DNA of 64,000 nt from Sipunculus nudus (taxonomy: Eukaryota > Annelida > Sipuncula > Golfingiida > Sipunculidae), in assembly GCA_026874595.1 (NCBI GenBank), contig CM049311.1, forward strand, positions 70,660,453 through 70,724,452, read 5' to 3'. Below are positions 24,551 through 36,513 of the stretch, piece after piece (position 1 is the first letter of the stretch; the number at the start of each line of letters is the position of its first letter). Below the pieces are notes generated by a model. It made no database searches. It had not been told where the DNA came from and saw nothing but the letters and a program-made list of their open reading frames with translations. The position numbers and the translations under genes are program-made.

Positions 24551-27119
24551 CTTATTTAACCCACTGTATATACAATGCTAGGTATAAAGAATCTGTCAGA
24601 GTTTCTCATCTATATTTGAAGTTTGACAGGTGTAAAATGAAAGTAATTTTGACAACTCATATATTTGATACAAATTATTAATTTAACAAGTCTGGTTTAT
24701 TAGAGATAGAACTGTATGTATAACTTTACTGTTCTCTTGGCTTTCTCAGTTTTACCTATCATTGTCTTGCATGTTCTGATGGGAATATAGCTGAGACTAA
24801 AATGTCCAATTATTACGAAGTATAGCTAAGAAGCTGGATTGCTAACTGGTGCCTCATCAGACAGTAAAAAGTACTGTGACAGAGGCAAATATACTGGTGT
24901 CTCCCTCAAAACATGTAGGTGTGAATAATATCTGTCTTAGGAACTATCTGGTTGTTTAAAAATTCACTCTAACAACACATAATGGCAGGGCCAAAGCAAA
25001 AGTGCTGCCAGCAAACAAAGGCCTTGTCAAGCACTGTTACTACCCTGGGATAACACTGTACAGCCTATGCCCGAGCAGTGTTTTTGTTAAATGTACCCCT
25101 AAGTATTACTGTAGCTTTAACTGTCCCTGGATTTCTACAGGAAACGGTTAGGAAATTCCCAGGAAGGTAAGAAAGAGTAATATGGGAGGATGGCGTTTCT
25201 CAAGAGCAGGAGGTTGTCATATGACCTTATGACATTTTTTCTGAGACTGTTTTTTACAGAACAACTCGTTTCAGAAGTAATGGTGCCTTCATCCTGAACA
25301 TAATTTTCAGGAAAACAAATACAGGAGGTTTTTCTTTTTCTTTTTTCTTGCATGTTTATCTTTTGTGTGGTTTGTTATATGCCATCTGAGTTGTATACAC
25401 TTGCAACTTCCTGTTTATCTATAATCTTATGAATTATCATTACAAGAGCTTTTATAACAATGGTATATGTAAATCAAATATAGCTACTGTAAACTGTTTG
25501 TTTCTTTTCAAATTACTGAGATAATGCCATTGTAAAGGTTTCTGTATTATAGGTTATTGTATTATAAAGTTGTGGTATCCAGTGTGGTGACATTATGGTT
25601 ATAAGAATTGGCCAGGCAAAGCACTGCTACTAAGAAATATCAGGAAATATATTAAGGAAAATATTACAGAGCTGAATACAAAAAAATATGTTTACTCTTT
25701 GCAATATAATTGAGCAATTTCATAAAAACACATACACATGGCAAGGAACATTTGTATCAACTGAACATTTTGATAAACAAAAGATATATATGCAGTCTAA
25801 AACTCCACATGTTCTGATCAAATTATACTGCCAAACACTTGATAATAGCTTAAAAATACATGGCACCACACTGAATATATATCTAAATGAAGACTATTTG
25901 CCAATACTGTACACTGACAAAAATTAAATGGAACAGTCGCTCTATATGATGTGAAATTAAATTGAAAAAGACAAAAACAACTTGACCTCAATTTCTCATT
26001 TCTAACTGAAGGTAAATAAGGTAAATTATCTGAAAAGGACTGCTTTGATTCCCAGGTACTGTACTTGAAACTGATCTCAAAGTACTTACCTGCACTGATC
26101 CCTAATGCAGAAGACAACAGTGACACTAACAAAACAGAATGCTATTAGAACATCCCTATCATAATTTGGACATTGTATCTAGTTACATGGTTTAATGGGT
26201 TTTGTGACTGTATAATTGACAGTCAAATTGTATGACCATTGTGTCAATATGTGTGGCCAGAATTATGTTTCTGCATGAGAACAATGTCAAAGTGTGCACA
26301 AGGTATTGTAATTCACACTGGGACATTGGTTTATTGATCACTAATACAGCATGGTATTCAAGGCTACATCCCTGACAAAGCTGGTCAAGCAAACATCTCA
26401 TTTGCCTGCTTGAATTGTTAATTCAATTTATTAGATGTCACCGGTGAAAACTTATAAAACACTGTAACAATCTGATGCACTTTATGTTTTTAGGTGAAGA
26501 AGATAAATGGTGCTTCTATATGGATCTGCTTATAGTAATATCAGGGCATAAGGGTTGTATTTATCTGAGCGAGATTATTAACTTTACCAAGTCTAATGCT
26601 TGCACTTCAGAAACATCACTGAGCAAGTCAATACTTTTGATTAAGATTTTATTTGCAGAAACATCAATAAAAGAAGATGAACCACTCTTAAAAACAGGAG
26701 ACTTTCAATTAAACACATCATTAAGCTCATACTTTTCTTAATGGATCTTTCTCAGCTACAAGGTTCATGGAGTGCAAATCATAATGCATTTCGATCAACA
26801 ATGGAAGATGACTCAAATGTACCTGACTTTCAGAGATAATTAAACCATCTCCCTTGAGTCATGCATATGTACTCCTATTTCTCATTCTATAATCACATAA
26901 CACAGATGACTGCCAGTAGAAAATTTTACATTCCCAGATTCTACATCAAAGAAACCAATTTCCCTGTGGTAAAACATTTTTATATTTTTGGGGTGGAGTT
27001 GACTGCCTTCATCTTTTAATGCTAGCTTAACTAAGTATCCACATCTGCAGAATTCCAATCTGGTTCCAGATTACATAATAGGGCTATGACACACACTTTC
27101 ATTTATTATCCCTGTATTC
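24551..27119. other. AT-rich DNA, nothing recognised
   Basis: Small ATG-started frames at 25688-25927 and 26475-26741 (79 and 88 codons) have AT-driven composition, no domain and no codon bias. No repeat was recognised. Confidence 0.45.
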
Positions 27120-27375
27120 AACCAGGCCTGGTGACTATTACACCTGTGGGCCCTGGGTGTATGATCATCCCACTGCTGGGTAATGCCACTGAGGAACCCC
27201 TGCAGACGCACTCTACTGTGAGTGATAACACAGCCATGAGGCACAGCCTTCCCATTAAGCCTGCAGGATGAGTGAAGGCCTTCTGTGAAAAATCTCACAG
27301 CTCCTCTGCTGAGATTCTACCACCTGATATCCCAGCCTTGAGACCTGTGTCTGGGGCCAGGGTGGTTAAATAGTT
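27120..27375 (-). mobile_element. SINE-like dispersed repeat, family B, copy 2
   Basis: It shares with 48230-48475 the ordered words CAGGCCTG, CACCTGTGGG, CCACTGCTGGGT, TGTGAGTGAT, TTCCCATTAAGCCTGCAG, TGTGAAAAATCTCAC, CTCCTCTGCTGAGATT and TTGAG.C.TGTCT. This is one of the two most complete copies. Two short overlapping frames on opposite strands are repeat artefacts. Confidence 0.7.
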
Positions 27376-28356
27376 TATTTTTAAACATAGGTGTAGATTG
27401 ACTTTGTATGATCTATTTTGTTCAAGCTTTGCCTTAATTCTTGACCTGCTGACAGGAGCATGCATGTGAACAATAAATATGATAACATTTTATTTATTGG
27501 TTTATTGTCTGAGATTTTAAGTGCAGAATAACACAAACCCTTGTTTATGAATTTCATCCAGTGTTTTTTTCAACCAATGATGATACACCTGGGAAAGCCA
27601 ATCACATCATGTCTTGTCTTCAGTGTGAGGCTATATCTTGCATGCACAAACAAAGGTACATGCTGATAGGCACATTCACTTGACTAATTAACATTGCTTC
27701 TTCTGCTTAAAGTCTGCTTAATGTGTCGTTTAAATGTCCTTGAAGAATTAGGGTGATATATGATACATACAACTCCTGTTGATATGTCGGACTATGATAT
27801 GTAAGTCTATGTAGGACTGATAAATCGTGACATAAAAACAGAGTATACCACTATACTACTGTGACCAAAAAAAACTGACATCCACAACTCTTAAAATACA
27901 AAGAGCTCTGATACAAGTATAATGACATGTATGCAGATAAGAAAACATGTGATGAGAAGTTATGCATGGTTTGTAACATATTAGTAATTACATTGGGAAA
28001 AATACAACCACTAGCAGAATAAGTGTCATTATATATAAAAAAGAAAAGCAGTGACAGGTTAAACATAGATCATTTGCATATTTGTGCTATATTTCATGTA
28101 AGGGTATGCTTTGCATTTATGCCTTTAGCTGGAATTGGAGAAGAACTAGTAGAGGGAGAAGGATTTTATATTTGGTATACATATTAGGATCCACATTTAG
28201 AAAAAAGTATACCTTTTAGTACGTACCCTTTTTCTCAATAAAGGTCCTTATATATTAAAGGCAAAAGCTATTATATACTTACAATAAATCTACTGCGTAT
28301 TTTTTATTGTATGTTGTCATTCTGCTGTAATTATCATTATATGTTTTGTTTTGTAA
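27376..28356. other. AT-rich DNA, nothing recognised
   Basis: No gene or repeat was recognised. Confidence 0.5.
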
Positions 28357-28932
28357 AGAAAACTTGGGAGCATGGAAGCAGGAGAGAGTGAAAGAGAGCA
28401 AGGAAAAGGTGAAAAAGAAAGAAGATGAGTGAGAGAATGCATGAGAGAAAATGACCTAAAGCAAAAAGATGGATGAGTAAAAGAGAAAATGAGATAAAGT
28501 ATGAAGATAAATAAGGGAAAAAGAAATTGAGATCTAGCATGGAGATGATTGAGAGAAATGAAGAAAAGAGTGGAAGCAAGAGCAAATAATTGAGATAGTT
28601 AGACAGTCAGTTAAAGAGAATGCAGGAATAAGAGAGGGAGAGGGAAGGAAGAGAAGAAAAGCTAAAGGAGAAAAAAGAAAATCAAGAGATACTGACAGGG
28701 TGAAAAAAGCAAGAGAAACCAAGAGAGAGTAAGTGATAGAAAGAGAAAGAGGATAAGAGACAGCAATTAGACACAGAAAGGAATGTGTGAGTAAGAAAGA
28801 AGAGTGGAAAGAATGAAAGAGAAAAGAGACATAAAAAGTGAGAGAGGGAGACAGAAAAACAGGAAAAGAAAAAGAGAGAAGTCAAGAGAGGAAAGGAATA
28901 TAAATTAAGAGAAAAGTGAATGAGAGGTGTGG
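28357..28932 (+). repeat. Long polypurine (GA-rich) tract
   Basis: About 575 bases are almost entirely A and G on the plus strand, broken only by isolated T and C. The texture is AGAGAGAA/GGAAAAG with no fixed period. Three overlapping minus-strand frames made of Ser, Leu and Phe are a direct result of the composition and are not genes. Such tracts can form triplex (H-DNA) structures. Confidence 0.9.
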
Positions 28933-29371
28933 AAAACCAATCAATGCAAATAATGCATTGTTTTTGTTTGCATTATATGTTTGAATGTCAACATGCAAAA
29001 GATCAGTATTTATTTAACATTAGCTGCTTTTGCAACCTCCTGATAACATCTTTGTCTGTATTTTTGAGTGTTAATCAAAGTATATAACCAATGGCCAACA
29101 CAATGCTACATATGAGTTCTGACCAAACATGCTGGATGCACTACAGATTTAAAATACTTAACAGACATCTTCATATTTCTTTGGTAAAGTATTACATCTT
29201 GTACTCTATACCATGTTCTACATATTTTCCCAACCATTTTGATTTAGCAAATTAGCACTAGTCAAATCAGAAATCAGAACTTATTTAAAAAATTGAAAAA
29301 TGTTGAGGTATTCATTGTCTTATTTTACAAAATAGTTTATTTCACTACAATGCAATTGTACTCAATATAAT
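28933..29371. other. AT-rich DNA, nothing recognised
   Basis: No gene or repeat was recognised. Confidence 0.5.
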
Positions 29372-29740
29372 ATGACAAAGAAGATAATTTTATTGTTAGG
29401 CCTCAGTATTTCAATTAAATTAGTTTCTGGTAAGAAACTTTCCAGTTGTAAGGTGCAACTGCAGGGTGGTGACATTTATTTATTTACAACAACAGCACCG
29501 TTGGCCTTAAAAATAAGGTGGAGACATATTGTACAAATGCTGCAATCACCACCAAGATATATAAAAAATGATGTGTCATGCTTCAATGTGTGTTTAACAT
29601 GCTTGATGGATCTACAACATATTACTTTTGATTGTATAGTACACTTAGCTGGCTCAACTGCAGAGAAATACGCTGTATCATATTTATATACTGTGTATAT
29701 TTACATGTTATATGGACCTTTGAATGTTATGTTTGATTAA
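29372..29740 (+). CDS. Doubtful 122-aa ORF with signal-peptide-like start
   Basis: An ATG-started frame of 122 codons, long for DNA this AT-rich. Residues 1-20 look like a secretory signal (Lys-Lys, then a hydrophobic IILLLGLSISI core, then VSG before a Lys pair). The mature part has five Cys, three of them close together (VSCFNVCLTC), and no family I recognise. Against it, the last 50 bases fall in a degenerate tandem repeat (29690-29990) and the codon use is simply AT-rich. It could be a lineage-specific secreted peptide or chance. Confidence 0.2.
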   Translation: MTKKIILLLGLSISIKLVSGKKLSSCKVQLQGGDIYLFTTTAPLALKIRWRHIVQMLQSPPRYIKNDVSCFNVCLTCLMDLQHITFDCIVHLAGSTAEKYAVSYLYTVYIYMLYGPLNVMFD

Positions 29741-29990
29741 ATAATATACAGTTGGCTCATGACCACAGCATGAAACAAATGGTTCAGTGTGGAGTTTACA
29801 TATTACAGTGACTTGTGTAATTATGACCATGTTATACATGTTTGATTAGATGATATACCTGGTTGGCTAACCAACACTGAGACAGGGAGCTGTTTCTCAC
29901 TCTGATTGGACATTTTTATTGTTTTATGGATTTATGACATGTTATATTTGGTTAATACAGTTAGCTGTCTCATTCTTAAGTGTATTTAAA
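29690..29990 (+). repeat. Degenerate tandem repeat, three units of about 105-140 bp
   Basis: The landmark ATGTTAT(G/A)(T/C)..TTTGATTAAAT followed by ATACAGTTGGCT recurs as GTTATACATGTTTGATTAGA (near 29831) and GTTATATTTGGTTAATACAG (near 29941). The units are diverged and their edges approximate. Confidence 0.5.
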
Positions 29991-31479
29991 GAAAGTGCTA
30001 GCTTTGCAGTTTGTCTGTTACTTTGTGTTTTCAATATATCTTGTTGTAGTGTGACAAGTCAGTTGCATGTTACATGGTAACTTCTTCTGGGTGAACAAAG
30101 GGTAAATCTAAGACACACTGCCTGCTCAGTACTTTAACAATGATATAAATTCTGCAGTACCTAAAGCCTTGGCAATGGTTATCCAGCCTCATTGTAGAAC
30201 AAAGCATGGTTTCACTGTCTGTTGATAATAAACATTTCTGGGCCATAAAGGGGTTTTGTTCTTTTTGACAATAATTAGGTAAAACAGAATGGACAAGGCT
30301 GGGTCACAAACAAGTGCCTGCATAGCTATGTTCCATGTCTTAATTGGAATTTTTTATAGTCAGTCAGTCACCATGTCTACCATATGTTTACTACTAACAG
30401 CTTCTAGGTAAACCTAATACTTGAACATCTGTCCTTAGGCATAATAATAACTTTTCTCAGCAGAATTTACCTACAGTTGATTCAGATGTACACAGAGTAA
30501 GCCAGGAATCACACAAAGTCTACAATGAAGGCAGGTGAATAGCTGGCTTTAAATTACAAGTTAAGTATTTCCCCTTTTTATCATCATGGCAATAAAATGA
30601 AATTAGAAATAAGTTCTAAATTTTTTTCTGAACTCACCATGCGGCCTTAAATAGGGCGTTTATAAGAAATGAACTGCGAAAAAAACCTCTGGCACTGTCA
30701 ACAAACCAACAACTCTGATAAACTTTCAGCTGCCTTGACACAGAGATAAAACAGAATCTTTGTCAGAAAAATATTTTTTTATCTGTGATTGAAAGATAAA
30801 TGCTCCATTATTAAATATATATATTATAATATTATATAATATTATATATATTCTACATATCACTGATCTGATTTATTTGTGGATAAGGGTATGCTGGTGT
30901 TTAAACAAATTTAATCACCTGATTAACATTTACATACATCATCTCAAGTCATATATGTCATGAATACATGTGAATTTCCTTATTTTATATGTAATTTTTT
31001 TCAGCTTTTTATGGGTCTGATAATTATCTGTCGTGCATAGACTGGTGATGTATGGAATTCAGTAATAAGCCTTCCTCTTAAAAACTTAAAATCTTCTTTG
31101 GTTATATCAAAACAAAAATCAAGTGATGAGCAATTTATTGGGTAAGTGGGTAAAGATGACAGAATAAAGAGCTATATTCAATAGAATTCACAAATCTGGT
31201 GGTGAAAAAAAAAAAGTCTTATGATAAGATTTAATTGCATCCTTGTGTATCATAAAACAATCCAATAACTGCTGTCTAAATTAATCTAAATTATGAATAT
31301 AAAATCCAATTTGGTATTGATTTAATATAGTATGGATCAGGAATTTCTAAATTAATAACTATTTTGGTATTAATGCATAAAAAGGCACAGCAGCATGATC
31401 TTTATTGAAAATTCAGGACTACAAAATACAGAGAGAGGATTTAAATGGAGCAGACCATGAGTACATATATATAATACAA
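29991..31479. other. AT-rich DNA with a short AT palindrome
   Basis: The only structure noted is a self-complementary run of ATATA and TAATATTATA at about 30813-30852. No gene was seen. Confidence 0.5.
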
Positions 31480-32200
31480 CCACTGTATGTCTTGTGACCT
31501 TTAGCCTTATTAAATATGCATAGATTTTGCAGAAATTGAAACCCAGGGAAGTTATTTATGGTGAAACATTTGATCAAACTGTATGTCATTAAAACCCATT
31601 GAATTAATTCCTATAGTTATCACAACAATAGCACAAAGAAGAATGAAGACCTTTGACCTTCTTAAACATGCATATAGATTTTGCAGAGAATTGAATTTAT
31701 GTGGGAACTAATGATAAATATTTAGAGTGAGTTCATGAAAATCCATCAAATTTTTGATAAGTCATCACAACACCATTGAGCGAAGGCTGTGGTGAAAGGG
31801 CTAAGGTGCTGAGCTAATGACTGAGAGGTTGGGAGTTCAAATCCCAGTCAAAACCCCACCGTGCCAAAACCCTTGGGCAAGGTTCCAACCACAGATAATC
31901 CTTCCACCCAGCAGTAGAAATGGGTACCAGTAAATACTAGCAATGTAACCTGCGACGGACTGGTGTCCAATCAAAGAGGAGTTAAATTCCTAAGTTGCTT
32001 CATACTACAGAAACCAGGATAATCTAAGCTATGGCCTGATGAGCCAGTTGGCTCGGGTTGTAAAGCCCTACAGACTTTAGCCTTTTACTTATCACACCAC
32101 CACCAAAAAGATGACCTCTGACCTTATAAAATATGCGTGGATTGGTATCTGGAGCAATTGCATCAGCTCCAGTATTTTTTGTTATTTTTTTTTCAAAATC
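31480..32200 (+). repeat. Old dispersed repeat split by a SINE
   Basis: Two or three related units carry (G/A)ACCTTT(A/G)(A/G)CCTT.TTAAA.ATGC followed by ATAGATTTTGCAGA, then GTTCATGAAAATCCAT. The same words occur at 14750-15080. The second unit is interrupted at about 31777 by a SINE, and the repeat resumes at about 32091 (GATGACCTCTGACCTTATAA). Confidence 0.6.
31777..32090 (+). mobile_element. tRNA-derived SINE, nearly full length
   Basis: The head contains a pol III A-box-like TGGTGAAAGGG and a B-box-like GAGTTCAAATCC, 30-40 bases apart. The body has TTCCACCCAGCAGTAGAAAT, GGGTACC, TGCGACGGACTGGTGTCC and a tail GCTCGGGTTGTAAAG. This body type is widespread among metazoan tRNA SINEs as I know them. 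ATCACAACACCA precedes it at 31764 and ATCACACCACCA follows at 32091, a likely target-site duplication with one mismatch. It is non-autonomous and would need a LINE for movement. Confidence 0.8.
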
Positions 32201-33595
32201 AAAGTCTAATACACCCAAATACTGAAATAGACTTGTAACAATCTAATTATTATATAAGTTTTTTTTAAATCCTCCAAACAGACAAACAGAAAACATACTC
32301 TGGGATAAAACATTCCTAATCACAAGTACTTATGAATATATTTAAAATAAGTTATTCTGGCCATTCAAGAGTGCTCCAGGAGTATCTAAATCCCGACATC
32401 TGTACTCTAAACAATTTTACTTAGCATATATACTTCAATATAGAAATGGTTTGTCTGTCTTATTCCAATATACATTATTTAAGCATGTATCATTATAGCT
32501 GGGACAGCATGTCATAAATCCTGTTACTGGAGTACACAACCCATGAAATATTCCACCCCAAGATGTGTCAGTGCTTGCAGAGCTGGATCTTATTCAGTTT
32601 TAAGCAAAATGTCCCTATGTTCCTTAAATTAAGCAGAGATCCATTTGGAAATATTAATGAAAACATTTACAGCAAATACTTTAGCAAAAAGGCATCAAGA
32701 AATAAATCCTTGCTCTCTAGCTATCCATGGTTCAAAAGATTTTCATAAATCTGTTCTTTATTATATTTGTTTATAAATTTCTAAGTTCAATGTCCAGTGT
32801 GTTCATTTTTATTTGTTGCTTAATGCCCAGTACCATTTCTTAAGTTGCTTTACAAAACATTTAAAAAGTGCTTATTATTTTCAAGGGAGATCAGGGCATT
32901 AAGAGGGACAGCTATTAACAAAACTAAAAACCAAACAAGCAATGGAAATACATAACCACCTTGGCAAAAAATAGACAATAGTGAAATAATAAGAATCTGG
33001 GTCAAACCTATCTTAGTCTGACAGAAAAATCATATCAAGCTGTGATTTTATGAAAAATAAAATGTCACATATTTTTTTTTGTCACCATAAAACAGGTGAG
33101 CATGCTGAATACAGTGATGTGGAAAAACGCCATCTTCAGATAAGAAGGGAGAAGATGAGATTACGTGACCAGCTGAAAATTTGCAGAAAAAGTCCACATG
33201 TTGAGTTAGTTGTAAGGTGAAGAACTTCTATGTTTGCTTGTGCTTCAGAAGCCATACACAAATCATGATCGACTCTGACTGATTGCCTTAAGCAGAAAAT
33301 CACATCTTTACTGGTTTTTTTGCCTGTGCCAGAACAGTCTCTCAAGCACTTTTCAATATCTGGCTTGCAGTCATTTGCCAGAAACGTCTAAAGATAAGGA
33401 TTGTAGCCCTAGTCTGTCCTCGCCCACGTTTCAACCAACAAAAGAATTTAAAAAAAGAGAAAAATGCAAACATGGAAGATTGCATCTAAAAAATGCACAA
33501 ATTGGTAATTACTGCAACTTGTCCTCTTAGAGGTGTCTCTTGGACTTCAAGCGGCCTCCACCAACTGGCACAATCCCTGAATATCTGGTACAACC
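32201..33595. other. AT-rich DNA, nothing recognised
   Basis: A 61-codon frame at 32563-32748 and a minus frame at 33136-33345 show no domain. Nothing else was noted. Confidence 0.45.
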
Positions 33596-36012
33596 CTGAT
33601 AGTGAGCATTATGATAACACAGCCTCATAGTGAGCAGTATGATAACACAGCCTGATAGTGAGAAGTATTATAACATAGCCTGATAGTGAGCAGTATGATA
33701 ACACAGCCTGATAGTGAGCATTACGATAACACAGCCTCATAGAGAGCTGTAGGATAACACTGCCTGATAGTGAGCAGTAAGATAACACAGCCTGATAGTG
33801 AGCAGTATGATAACACAGCCTCATAGTGAGCAGCATGATAACACAGCCTGATAGTGAGCATTACGATAATACAGGCTCATGGTGAACAGTATAATAACAC
33901 AGCCTGATAGTGAGCATTACGATAACACAGCCTCATAGAGAGCTGTAGGATAACACTGCCTGATAGTGAGCAGTAAGATAACACAGCCTGATAGTGAGCA
34001 GTATGATAACACAGCCTCATAGTGAGCAGCATGATAACACAGCCTGATAGTGAGCATTACGATAATACAGGCTCATGGTGAACAGTATAATAACACAGCC
34101 TGATAGTGAGCTATATGATTACACAGCCTGATAGTTCTAGCAGTATGGAAACACAGCCTGATAGTGAGCAGTATGATAACACAGCCTGATAGCGAGCAGT
34201 ATGATAACACAGCCTAATAGTGAGCATAACAATAACACAGCCTGATAGTAAGCAGTATGATAACACAGTCTTATAGTGAGCAGTATGATAACACAGCCTG
34301 ATAGTGAGCATTATGATAATACAGCCTCATGGTGAACAGTATGATAACACAGCCTGATAGTGAGCTATATGATTACACAGCCTGATAGTTCTAGCAGTTT
34401 GGAAACACAGCCTGATAGTGAGCAGTATGATAACACAGGCTCATAGTGAGCAGTATGATAACACAGCCTCATAGTGAGCATAATGATAACATAGGCTCAT
34501 GGTGAACAGTATGATAACACAACCTGATAGTTCTAGCAGTATGGAAACACAGCCTGATAGTGAGCAGTATGATAAAACAGCCTCATAGTGAGCAGCATGA
34601 TAACACAGCCTGATAGTGAGCTGTAGGATAACACAGCCTGATAGTAAGCAGTATGATAACACAGCCTCATAGTGAGCTGTATGATTACACAGCCTGATAG
34701 TTCTAGCAGTATGGAAACACAGCCTGATAGTGAGCAGTATGATAACACAGCCTGATAGTGAGCAGTATGATAACACAGCCTGATAGTGAGCTGTAGGATA
34801 ACACAGCCTCATAGTGAGCTTTCGATAACACAGCCTGATAGTGAGCATTATGATAATACAGGCTCATGGTGAACAGTATGATAACACAGCCTGATAGTGA
34901 GCTGTATGATTACACAGCCTGATAGTTCTAGCAGTATGGAAACACAGCCTGATAGTGAGCAGTATGATAACACAGCCTGATAGTGAGCAGTATGATAACA
35001 CAGCCTGATAGTGAGCATTACGATAACACAGCCTCGTAGAGAGCTGTAGGATAACACTGCCTGATAGTGAGCTTTATGATTACACAGCCTCATAGTGAAC
35101 AGTATGATAACACAACCTGATAGTGAGCAGTATGATAACACAGCCTCATAGTGAGCAGTATGATAACACAGCCTCATAGTGAGCTGCATGATAACATAGC
35201 CTGATCGTGAGCTGTAGGATAACACAGCCTGATAGTAAGCAGTATGATAACACAGCCTCATAGTGAGCAGTATGATAACACAGCCTGATAGTGAGCATTA
35301 TGATAATACAGGCTCATGGTGAACAGTATGATAACACAGCCTGATAGTGAGCTATATGATTACACAGCCTGATAGTTCTAGCAGTATGGAAACACAGCCT
35401 GATAGTGAGCAGTACGATAACACAGCCTGATAGTGAGCAGTATGATAACACAGCCTGATAGTGAGCATAACGATAACATAGGCTCATGGTGAACAGTATG
35501 ATAACACAACCTGATAGTGAGCTTTATGATTACACAGCCTGACAGTGAGCAGGATGGAAACAGCCTGATAGTGAGCAGTATGAAAACACAGCCTCATAGA
35601 GAGCAGTATGATAACACAGCCTCATAGTGAGCTGTAGGATAACACTGCCTGATAGTGAGCAGTAAGATAAGACAGCCTGATAGTGAGCAGTATGATAACA
35701 CAGCCTCATAGTGAGCAGTATGATAACACAGCCTCATAGTGAGCTGTAGGATAACACAGCCTCATAGTGAGCTTTACGATAACACAGCCTGATAGTGAGC
35801 ATTACGATAAAACAGGCTCATGGTGAACAGTATGATAACACAGCCTGATAGTGAGCATTACAATAGCACAGGCTCATGGTGAACAGTATGATAACACAGC
35901 CTGATAGGGAGGAGTATGATAGCACAGCCTGATAGTGAGCAGTATGATAACAAAGCCTGAAAGTGAGCAGTATGATAACACAGCCTGATAGTGAGCAGCA
36001 CGATAACACAGC
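33596..36012 (+). repeat. 28-bp minisatellite, about 86 units, with higher-order structure
   Basis: The unit is 28 bp: GATAACACAGCCTGATAGTG followed by AGCAGTAT. The landmark AGTGAGC occurs at 33601, 33629 and 33657 and so on. Monomer types differ at fixed positions (CTGATAG/CTCATAG/CTCATGG; GCAGTATG/GCATTACG/GCTGTAGG). A seven-monomer block of 196 bp starting at 33718 is repeated at 33914. A 30-bp variant with GATAGTTCTAGCAGTATGG occurs six times between 34.1 and 35.4 kb, always after a GATTACACAG- or GATAACACA-type monomer. Many minus-strand frames of 60-137 codons are artefacts because several variants lack stops. Confidence 0.95.
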
Positions 36013-36513
36013 ATTTTTTTTCAATAAATGCTCTCTGAAACATTGAACCTGAATGTCAAATTAATGTGCCAGATTCAAATTTTTGTGTAACAACAAATCT
36101 CATTTTCCAGGTCAAGGCCAAGCTTTTCTAATAGCAATATGTACTGCGTGTACTGGATAAAGTGAAACTGTGTAAAATATCATCATTACTGAACTTGCAG
36201 TTGAGATTTACTAAGTTTTATTGAGGTGACCTCAGAGGTCAAAATATTTATTTTATGATTAAGACTTCTGAATTTCAGGTGCTTGTGCCTTTAAATTTAA
36301 TTGATCTCCTACAATTATGAAGATGATCTAAAATAGGTAGAAGGTCATGAATGATTTAAGTAAATCCTATTTTTGCTGGAGGTAACTGCTTCATTTTTTT
36401 TCAATCCTAGCTTGTATAAGTATGTACATCTGAAGAATTCCTTTCTGGTTTGGACCATGTAAAGGCCATATGGCACACTAAATTCCCTTTACATATTTTT
36501 CTTTATATCCCAG
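36013..36513. other. AT-rich DNA, nothing recognised
   Basis: No gene or repeat was recognised between the minisatellite and the element at 36514. Confidence 0.5.

Noticed and set aside
28337-28885. Three Ser/Leu/Phe-rich minus-strand frames
   Set aside because: They are the translation of a polypurine tract.
33596-36012. CRISPR-like look of the 28-bp array
   Set aside because: The repeat is continuous with no unique spacers, and the DNA is animal. It is a minisatellite.
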